Shown here: positions 55,666-64,000 of the stretch, piece after piece
Layout: each line of letters starts with the position of its first letter
How positions within the stretch are numbered: position 1 is the first letter of the stretch
Assembly: GCA_002221725.1 (NCBI GenBank)
Contig: NJFT01000182.1
Coordinates: 18,742-82,741 of the forward strand
Length of the DNA stretch: 64,000 bases
Source of the DNA: Scedosporium boydii
Taxonomy: Eukaryota; Ascomycota; Sordariomycetes; Microascales; Microascaceae
Direction of reading: 5' to 3'
Position numbers and translations under genes: made by a program
The notes under the pieces: generated by a model
What the model was told of the DNA's origin: nothing
What the model saw: only the letters and a program-made list of their open reading frames with translations
The model's database searches: none

Positions 55666-58600
55666 ATGAGCCAATCCGCCCAAAAAGGGCGTAAGGCCGC
55701 TTCCCGAAAGGGCCAGCCCTGGTCGGTAGAATACGACACCCTCCGCCGCCAACAGCTTTTCCAGAACCCCCCCAAGGACCAATCCGTACATCCTCTACTT
55801 AGGGATGCGGTGCAATTCCATAATGAATCGTTCAATGCGCTATTCGGAGAGCAGGGTCTGATGCGACACGCTATTGCGGACATTGGAACGAAGTGGTTTC
55901 GAGATGGAGAACTGGCTCAGACCGGGGAGTCGACGAATGACCTGAGGATACGGATTAAGGACGTCGCTCTGCAATACCCGGAAATCACTCCCCACCGACT
56001 TTCTACAGAAGAGCGGAAGCCATTGTACCCATGGGAATGCAGGGAGAGGCATATTTCGTACCGAGGAAAGCTATTGGCAACCCTAGAGTATACGATCAAC
56101 GACGGCGATCCTGTTGAATTCGACGTGGACCTTGGAAAGCTGCCTGTAATGGTTAAGGTTGGTCTCTCATCTATCTTGCCATATTCGCAGGCAGTTATGT
56201 GCTGTTTGAATGTAAACGCTTATAGTGTACTAGTCGAACAGGTGTCATCTTGAAAAGCTTGCACCGGCTCAACTTGTCCAGAAGAGAGAAGATTCCGAAG
56301 AGCTCGGAGGATATTTTATTGTCAACGGTATCGAAAGGATTATTCGACTTCTTCAAGTGAACAAGCGAAACTTCCCCATTGCCATCGACCGTAAGAGTTT
56401 CGCCAACCGAGGCCCCGAATACACTACCAAAGGTGTCGTCATGCGCTGTTCGAGGCCTGATGAAACTTCCTTGACAAATACGTTGCACCTTCTTAAGGAC
56501 GGAAATATTATCATGCGGTTTGCATGGAGGAAGCGCGAGTACCTAGTTCCGGTCATGATGATCCTCAAGGCCCTTGTCGATACGAATGATCGGGAGATTT
56601 TCGAGGCCATCGTTGGTCCTGCCGGGTCGCCAGCTGCGAAGGACGCGCGGTTAGTCAATCAGCTCGAAGTGTTACTTCGAACATTCAAACACTACGGTCT
56701 CTATTCAAAGGCGCAAGCCCGCGCGTTCCTCGGAAGCAAATTTAGGAGCGTCATGGGAGTCCCGAATGCTATGTCCGATATCGAAGTCGGCGACGAATTC
56801 CTTCGAAAGATTGTCCTTGTCCATCTTGGAAACGTTAATGTGACCCACGAGCAGGATTACGACAAGTTCTCGACCCTGGCGTTCATGTGCCGCAAACTTT
56901 ATGCCTTCGGATCGGATGAATGCGCGGCAGAGAACGTCGATGTCGTAGCGAACCAGGATGTTCTTCTTGGTGGCTTCTTTTTCGGAATGATTATCAAGGA
57001 ACGCCTGGAGGAAATGATCAGCACATCACTTCGAGCCTGTCTTATCCAATATTTCCGTTCTTATCCCAAGGATACTTTCACCTCCTCAAGGTTTGAGCAA
57101 GAGTTCCCAAAGCGTATCTTCACCAAGGTCGACTACAAGATTGGTCAAGCGATGGAATACTTCCTATCAACGGGTAATCTATCTAGTGTCTCAGGCCTTG
57201 ACCAGCAGCAGGCCTCCGGTTTTACTATCGTCGCTGAAAAGCTCAACTATCTCCGATACATTAGCCATTTCCGCTCTATTCACAGAGGTGCCTTCTTCAC
57301 CGAGCTGCGTACGACAACGGTACGAAAACTGACGCCCGAGGCGTGGGGTTTCCTCTGCCCCGTTCACACTCCCGATGGTTCTCCCTGCGGTCTACTTAAC
57401 CATCTTGCTCACAAATGCAAAGTGATGACGAAGTCATTGGATGTGTCGGGTATTCCTCAACTCGTCCAGGAACTAGGCGCCGATGTACGATCATCGGCGA
57501 CAACGAAGGAATGCGTTGTTGTCATGCTCGACGGCCGAATTATTGGCTGGTGCACACCTACTACGGCTAAGCGAATCCATGACTGCTTCCGACACTGGAA
57601 GGTTGAGGGTTCTCACAACATTCCACTAGAACTGGAAATTGGCTACATTCCGTTGTCGAACCGGGGCACTTACCCTGGTGTGTATATGGCGTCGAAGCCG
57701 TCGAGGCTAGTGCGACCGGTCAAATATCTGCCACTGGACAAGGAAGACTGCGTCGGACCCATGGAGCAAATGTGGTTAGGTATCGCCGTAGTACCATGGG
57801 AAATCGAATCTGGTTTCCATACTCACATCGAATTCTCCCCGACCCACGTCCTCTCGATTCTTGCCAACATGACGCCCTTTTCAGACCACAACCAATCCCC
57901 CAGAAACATGTACCAATGTCAGATGGCCAAACAGACAATGGGTACGCCAACGACGGCTCTCGCACACCGTACCGATAACAAGCTGTACCACATCCAAACA
58001 GGCCAGACTCCGATTGTTAGGGCCTCACTTTTCAATGAATACGGCCTTGACAACTGGCCTAATGGTTTCAATGCTGTCATTGCCGTCATTTCCTACACCG
58101 GTTACGACATGGACGACGCTATGATCATCAACAAATCGGCTTTTGAGCGTGGATTCGGCCATGGCTCCATCTACAAGACGCTGAAGATCACACTGAAGGA
58201 GGATGGACGCGCGGTGTCTGCCCGACGGGTTAAGAAGCTGTTCGGCTTCCCCAAGAGCGCCGAGATTAAGGGTGAATGGCGCAGGACCCTAGACGATGAT
58301 GGTCTCCCAATGGTTGGGGCCATGGTCAAAGAAGGCGACTACATTGCTGCGTGGCATACCGTGGAGATGGACTTTGCTGATAACTACATCAATGCGGACG
58401 GTGAGACCAGGTTTGAGAGGTACAAGGATTCCGAAGTTGGCTATATCGAGCAGGTACGGCTGATTGGCTCCGAATCTGGATCCGAGCCGCTCCAGACGAT
58501 TTCCGTCAAAATTCGCATCCCTCGACCGCCACAAGTTGGTGACAAGTTTTCGTCGCGTCACGGACAGAAGGGTGTCCTTTCAAGGCTATGGCCAACCGTT

Positions 58601-59464
58601 GATATGCCCTTCTCCGAGTCGGGCATCCAGCCTGATGTCATTATCAACCCGCACGCTTTCCCATCTCGAATGACCATTGGTATGCTTGTCGAGATCATGG
58701 CGGGCAAATCCGGCGCTCTTCACGGCCTAGCACAGGATGGAACTCCTTGGACGTTCGACGAGCAATATCCAGCCAAGGACTTCTTCGGAGAACAGCTCCG
58801 GAAGGCGGGTTACAGCTATCACGGCAGCGAACCCATGTACTCAGGCATCACGGGAGAGGAGTTTTCCGCAGATATATTCATGGGTGTCTGTTACTACCAG
58901 AGGCTGAGGCACATGGTTAACGACAAGTTCCAAGTGAGAACTACGGGTCCTATCGTTCCAACGACAGGTCAGCCAGTAAAGGGCAGGAAACGCCATGGTG
59001 GTATCCGTGTGGGAGAGATGGAGAAGGACGCGCTTCTAGCACACGGCACTGCATTCCTGCTCCAGGATCGACTCATCAACTGCTCCGACTACACGAAAAC
59101 ATGGATTTGCAAGCCATGCGGGTCGTTCTTATCTGTTCAACCGATTGTGTCACCATACATTGGCAAGAGGAAGAAGGACACGGCAGTTCGATGTCGAAAG
59201 TGCGCCGTTATGGTTAAGCCCGGCATGGACCTCTCGGGCTTCGACGGCGAAATGTGGGAAGACGGTCAAGGTAACCTCTTCATTGGCGGTGACCAAACGA
59301 CGGAGATCGCCGTTCCCGGTGCGCTCAAGTACCTCGACGTCGAGCTTGCGGCGATGGGTGTTAAGTTGAGGTATAATGTGGACAGCAGCACAGGAACGCG
59401 TAAGGGCCCCGCTCGGCCAGTGAAACTGAGCGAAGTGAGTCTCGGCTCTGAGGACTCCAAGTAA
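55666..59464 (+). CDS. RPA135: RNA polymerase I second-largest subunit
   Basis: Exons 55666-56157 and 56234-59464 (1240 aa), against 1203 in yeast Rpa135. The 76-bp intron sits inside the conserved LPVMVKSNRCHLEKLAPAQL; the acceptor at 56233 gives SNRCHLE exactly, while the next AG (inside AACAG) would lose it. The subunit forms half of the Pol I active centre, which transcribes rDNA in the nucleolus. Family landmarks are GGYFIVNGIERIIRLLQVNK (protrusion), WGFLCPVHTPDGSPCGLLNH (fork), GYDMDDAMIINKSAFERG near residue 788 (hybrid-binding region), GDKFSSRHGQKGV, and the C-terminal anchor with a zinc ribbon of two CxxC pairs (CKPC and CRKC, about residues 1115-1155). The start MSQSAQKGRKAASRKGQPW is the first ATG; the frame upstream opens only from a TTG. 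Confidence 0.97.
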
Positions 59465-59683
59465 AGGGGGCATGACGGCACGGAGAGAGACTCGGCGCGG
59501 GATGGAGATGTAAGGATCTACACGATCTATTGCGGTCCCGAACTGCATGATATGTGGGTCTTAAGATGATTGTATTTAATGTGTCTTTTAGGTGTCGTGA
59601 GGGTTAGTGACAAAATATGACTTTTTTTCTCGCTCTACAAATTGGCTTGCCGATCTCTCCTAAGCATTGAAGGTCGAGATCGC

Positions 59684-59839
59684 AGACGCGATGTCTTAAG
59701 TCGGCCCACATCGCGTCTCACAGGTGGTAAGTGTTCGCATCGTTGTGAGACTTGACGCGGGTGGTCGCCGTGTTTGCGACCAGGTCAGACCCGCCCGGAA
59801 GCCCGGGTGACGGGCGAGGTCGGTCTGGGAGGGAGACCG
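59684..59839. other. Cluster of four perfect GC-rich hairpins
   Basis: Arms: 59684-59694 with 59708-59718 (11 bp, AGACGCGATGT); 59763-59768 with 59776-59781 (6 bp, GGTCGC, 7-base loop); 59792-59797 with 59811-59816 (6 bp, CGCCCG, with an additional CCGG/CCCGGG pairing inside); 59821-59826 with 59834-59839 (6 bp, CGGTCT, 7-base loop). It does not match any structured RNA I know, and the strand is unknown. Confidence 0.5.
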
Positions 59840-61272
59840 GTTAGGGCACAAGTATTATTCCCTCGAATTGTTAAACCCAATCAATTCGTAAACAAGAGGC
59901 CCGTTCTTGTGCGTGGCTGGGAGTACTTCGTAGAAGACGACATGAAGTATCCCGCCGCTTGTTTGCCGTCACAGTTCCACGGGTCTCCGAAGGATACCGG
60001 TAAGGATGCGTGGACCGAGGTGAGCGGGAACCAATCATCAAGACAAGGGGGACCTCTGCTCCGGCGGCACCGTAGGACACCGAGATGACTGGGACCTTGT
60101 TTTCCCTTTTTCTCCCGAGATCTTTTTCTTTTTTCGCTGGTGTGGCTGCTCCAGGAACCGTCGGCGGAGATCTTGAGGGGTCGACTTGGCCAGACTTGCT
60201 TTTGCGGCGGCTCGGTGGGGGAGTGTCGGGTGCGTTCGTCCTCGGACCTGCTACCAAAAGCCTCAGCTCTCAGTCGATCACATTTAATCCCCGTCCTTAA
60301 AGATTGCACTTAAGCACTAAGAGTAGATGGCGCCAGGAGAAGAATCATTTTTCGGTAGAGTCTTGGATTCTCAGTCACTGAGCACGGTGTACCTCGGTAT
60401 TCCACCTTCTGCAATTGTATTATCACGCACTCCTCACCTATTTGAAGCAGTTTTCATCGCACTTGCCCCAACTACTTCATGGTTTGACACGGCCCCCGCA
60501 CAGTTTGAAGTAGCGTACTGCACTCCTTCCTCCTTTTCCGCCAGGCCTCCCAAGCTTCCTTCCCTTCTAAAAATGTGACGCTGCCGGGGAGCTCTCGCAG
60601 TTGAGGAGCGGTTGATCAATTGATGGAAAGCGCAGCCCTCCCGCCCAATCCCTTTCGAGTCTCACACTTTGACCCGAACGAGCCTTAGCGTGAAGAACTA
60701 GTGCCGCTTCTGCTTGTAATTGCTCTAGCGTCTATTCCTGATTAGTGGGCCAGAACAGAGCAGGCATTACCCCTTCACCTTCCCGCTATGATTCCTGCAG
60801 GTCTTAGCCCTGATGGGCAATATACAGAAGGTGTCGGCTGCTAATTTGGGCGGTGTTAGCGTCATCGACGATCAAATTGATCTGAGCATTCCACGAAAGT
60901 CCGCCGACCACAGTAGCAGTACCTCTAATTACCATCCCCACTCATAGGCTCACTCGACGACCTTTATTTCCCCAAAGCTTTCGATCCTCTCCTGGAATGG
61001 GCGGTTGGCCACCAGGTGGAAAGACCTGTGGGATCACGGGAATTTCGTGTAAAAAGGGACCTTATCCGCATGCGATTCATATAGCCTTGTTCTTCCTGGT
61101 TTGTCTTGTTGGCCCGGCCTCGGCAAGGCAGATCGTTCGACGAAGATCAGCTTCATCTCTAGGCCAATGGATAGGAGCTGCGCTAGCCTCGCGTTAATCC
61201 GGATGGATGTCTATCTATCATTAAGAACCTGAAGAGGTGTCTTTGGCGCAATCAACAATCCTTGACCCCCCC

Positions 61273-61300
61273 TGTTGCTGTTGTTGTTGTTGTTATTGTT
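61273..61300 (+). repeat. TTG trinucleotide microsatellite
   Basis: TTG units with GTTGCTG and TTATTG variants, in non-coding sequence. Confidence 0.8.
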
Positions 61301-61881
61301 ATGGGCATGTCTTAACATACCGTGCCGCCCGGCCCACCCCGTAGCCGCCGTGGTTTCGACCCGGCGACGCCACTTTCCTATTTGCTCGACTTGGATATTA
61401 TAACTTACCCTTGAACACTTAAGCCGTGATTGCTATCGTGGGCGGCTACGGGAGGTGAAAAAAAAGGACTGCTACTAAGTATAGCCAGGCCAGACGGCAC
61501 CGAGCGTATCGCCTGCTTGGTACAAAGGTAGAGTAAGCCTATTCAGAGCAAGACTGTGGGCTTGTGTGTCCTGTCCTGTGACGTTGATGATCATCCCCCA
61601 CCAATCCGCCGAGAATGGACAGGGGGGGAAAAAGAGGAAAAAGGAAAAAGAAAACGGCCAAAAAGCAAAATGGGACCCTACCAGCCATCAAACGGTTGCG
61701 GCATCCTGTTTCTCGGAACTTCACTTGGGTCCGGGAGATGGCATGCGTAGATTGATTTGGCCCGTCACCCGAGCCATCCCCCCCTCCTTCACTCCATTAA
61801 GATCTGCACCAGAGATGACCGTCATCACTTTATTGGGATTTGCGATATGAGAACTACCTTAGTAGAGCTAGGTATATCGGA

Positions 61882-61885
<4 letters not shown>

Positions 61886-61923
<38 letters not shown>
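61886..61923 (+). repeat. A38 homopolymer
   Basis: Thirty-eight consecutive A residues, the longest homopolymer in the window; no adjacent retroposon body is recognised. Confidence 0.85.
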
Positions 61924-61927
<4 letters not shown>

Positions 61928-63430
61928 AACGAAAATCTGTTCTTACACATCCCTAACCGCCGTTGGACGACAAGGGAAGTCTTCCCTGTATGGAAAAGCG
62001 GGACCATGAAGTGACTTGGGATACTGAGTACTATTGCAGTGTACACCTGACGCCGACACGAGTAGAGCCTTGTCATCAGTCACATCGGCTCTTCTGGTAC
62101 ATTGGCCCGGTCTGTCAACCCGAGGCCGCGTCGGCCTCCTTCTAATACACCATAATACAACTTTATGAGGCAGAGACAAAGCACGGAGCAGGAGAAAGAG
62201 GTTATTGTACCCGGCCGGACTCGGATAAAAGGAAATAGCGTGGGCAGACAAGCGTCCACACATGGAGAGACTATGGAGAGATTGAGGTATGGCGACGAGG
62301 CTTTTCGCAACATTGAAAATTGGGAGGGTTGACGGACGTCACGGGTTCTTAGAGTAGATTGATTGAGCATCCGAGGAGTACTTTCGTTTGGTAACTCGAA
62401 CTCTCTCGCCAGCTCGACTTCCAATTTCTGGGGTTAAAGTACTGTACATCAGTTGAGGTACCCACCAGTTGACGTAGTGTATTCACCAGGAGCGCTAGTA
62501 TCTGCACAGTACTGGAAGCTCCTGCCGCCGAGCTCCTGTCGACGCCCTTTGTACCAGACCAGAGCCAGCAGCTGGGAAGGCGGACCTGGGAGCAGTGGCA
62601 GTGACAGCCAGGCCTGGCGACTAACAATAAGCGACGGCGAACATCACTGGTCACATCCCCCGGCTCCCCCAAACAGAAACAGCACAAGCAAAAGACACCA
62701 GCGGCACATTCGAAAAAGCTGGAGCCTTTTCCTGGAAATCGAAACACCCTCCCCGCGACCTCACCTGCCTTCCCGGCCCCTCGTTAGAACGACCTCATCT
62801 CTTGGCTTTCCAGTCCTTATCACACAAGGCCCAAATTTACGTCTTTTCTTTCCAGGGTCACCTCGCCAAACCCTACAACGCTTTTTTTCGTTTCGGCCAG
62901 GGAAAAGGTCATACAAGATATTTTATTTTGTTTTTGTTTTCGCTCAAAGCTATTATTATCTTCTCCATCCTTGTCTTGTCTCTCTGATTTCCTTGTCCAA
63001 GCTGCCGCCTTGCCGGCCAACATTCCCCCAATTTAATAACCCCACCCACCGCCACTCCTCTGGACCTTCTGCATCGGTCAAGTCTGCTGCGTCCGCGTCC
63101 AGTTCCGTTTTCTCTCTTGCGTCTACGGATTTTACTTCTGTTCTCAGAGCTCTCTTTGGCTTGTTACGATTCAGCAGCTCTTTACGCGACACACACGTTC
63201 TCTCTTCCCCTCCCTCGCGGGGCCCATCGCCGCCGATTACGTCCCCTTCCTTTCGAACGTCTACCTACGCAGTTGCTACTACGAAAAACGTGCCCGCACT
63301 TTGTTCCTCGAATATCCTCCGACCACCTCTCTCTAGCTACCGCATTGCTATATTCGAGCTGCCCACGCCGCCGAGCTCGCCGTCGAAAGTCCGTCTTTCC
63401 AACTTCATACTTAACAGGCAGATATAAATA

Positions 63431-63899
63431 ATGGCGCAACTAGTTCGGAAGGTGTACGATTGGTTGCTGCGGACCTTTTGGTGAGTCGGGATGTGCTGTG
63501 CGTGTGTACGCTTGTGTTGCATGGCACGGTGCTGGACACAGCGTGCATTCCACAAGTATCTCAAGCTACGCTCGTAGGAGCAGGCACGAGGGGTGCTCCG
63601 GAGCTTGGCAGCAAGGACTTCCTAGACTGACAGTTTGATTTGCAGGGCGACGGAAATGGACGTCACCATGGTCGGTTTGCAGAACGCAGGCAAAACCTCA
63701 CTCCTCAGAGTACTGTCGGTATGTTCGAACCCTTGAGGCAGCTTTGGCCGGGATGGGCACTTCGTTGAGAGCACTCGCTATATTCTTCTTGATCCCGCGG
63801 ACTTCCGCATTAATCCCCTCTTCGCTTACTGTTTGTCATACTCGTTTGCTAACCAAGGGCTGTGTCGTTTCAAACCCAGGGTGGAGAGTTCACGATCGA
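63431..63899 (+). CDS. ARL8: Arf-like small GTPase Arl8, 5' part, cut by window edge
   Basis: Exons 63431-63480, 63646-63718 and 63880-63899; the donor at 63900 (GTAAGT) leads to exons beyond the window. The 47 complete residues read MAQLVRKVYDWLLRTFWATE followed by MDVTMVGLQNAGKTSLLRVL and GGEFTI. The P-loop GLQNAGKTS (residues 27-35) in the MDVTMVGLQNAGKTS context is specific for Arl8. Unlike Arf proteins it has no Gly2 for myristoylation; Arl8 proteins attach through an acetylated N-terminal amphipathic helix, which MAQLVRKVYDWLLRTF fits. In animals Arl8 directs lysosome movement along microtubules; in filamentous fungi a similar role on vacuoles or late endosomes is likely. The introns are 165 and 161 bp, longer than most here. 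TATAAATA lies immediately before the ATG. Confidence 0.93.
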
Positions 63900-64000
63900 G
63901 TAAGTGTGCTTCCTCTGTTCTGTGCACCGTTGTCGTTGTCGTTCCGACCTCCCCCCCTCCAAGCACAACGTTGCTGCCTTTTCCTCGTCCCATCCCCCCC

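Larger units (their letters stand above)
59465..63430. other. Spacer between RPA135 and ARL8
   Basis: About 4 kb with no recognised protein gene. It begins with a cluster of GC-rich hairpins (59684-59839), then holds a TACTTCGTA word (59934), TACCTCGGTA (60390), a TTG trinucleotide repeat (61273-61300), a 38-base A-run (61886-61923) and, from about 62.5 kb, the pyrimidine-rich promoter and leader of ARL8. A 324-codon open frame (62453-63427) contains no ATG and is rejected. Confidence 0.55.

Noticed and set aside
62453..63427. A 324-codon open frame ending four bases before the ARL8 ATG
   Set aside because: It opens at a TTG and contains no Met codon anywhere; it is Ser/Pro-rich because the leader is pyrimidine-rich. 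It fits a 5' UTR, not a gene.

Overview
The window looks like nuclear DNA of a filamentous ascomycete (Pezizomycotina, probably Sordariomycetes). Genes carry short GT-AG introns (mostly 50-140 bp) with CTAAC/CTGAC-like branch sites, intergenic spacers are long, and the proteins match typical ascomycete housekeeping families. I see no bacterial, organellar or viral gene, no CRISPR array, no tRNA or rRNA, and no intact transposon. The species cannot be named from the sequence alone.

Layout. 1-11.2 kb is gene-dense: the 5' part of a splicing factor 3B subunit 1 gene (-), 8-oxoguanine glycosylase OGG1 (-), U2AF large subunit (+), ribosomal protein uS15/RPS13 (+), the COMPASS subunit Sdc1/DPY30 (-) and the FAN1 nuclease (+). 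OGG1/U2AF2 and SDC1/FAN1 are divergent pairs sharing short promoters. 11.2-31.7 kb is nearly gene-free: one disordered conserved fungal protein (16.7-17.4 kb, -), then about 14 kb with no recognised gene up to hapB (CCAAT-binding factor subunit B, NF-YA family). 31.7-38.6 kb holds hapB, an APH-type phosphotransferase (+) and an F-box protein (-). 38.6-46.3 kb is again sparse, with one four-exon alpha-arrestin (-). 46.3-51.2 kb holds a six-exon TRP-type vacuolar channel (YVC1-like), the eRF1 methyltransferase MTQ2 and SmD1. 53.1-59.5 kb holds a secreted tyrosinase and the second-largest RNA polymerase I subunit. ARL8 starts at 63.4 kb and runs off the right edge.

How they relate. The genes do not form a biosynthetic cluster. 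Three encode splicing components (SF3B1, U2AF65, SmD1), and SF3B1 and U2AF65 are physical partners encoded under 3 kb apart. OGG1 and FAN1 are DNA repair enzymes. RPS13, RPA135 and MTQ2 serve ribosome production and translation termination.

Most notable unexplained signal: the 9-mer TACTTCGTA (or its complement TACGAAGTA) occurs at least 15 times, always outside the coding genes, against about 0.5 expected by chance. One site is a perfect inverted repeat with an 8-bp spacer. Other signals are a run of four GC-rich hairpins after RPA135, a TTATCGATAA motif shared by two housekeeping promoters, and a possible decayed coding block at 21.5-23.3 kb. All exon coordinates are hand-derived from splice-site and reading-frame agreement, without transcript evidence.
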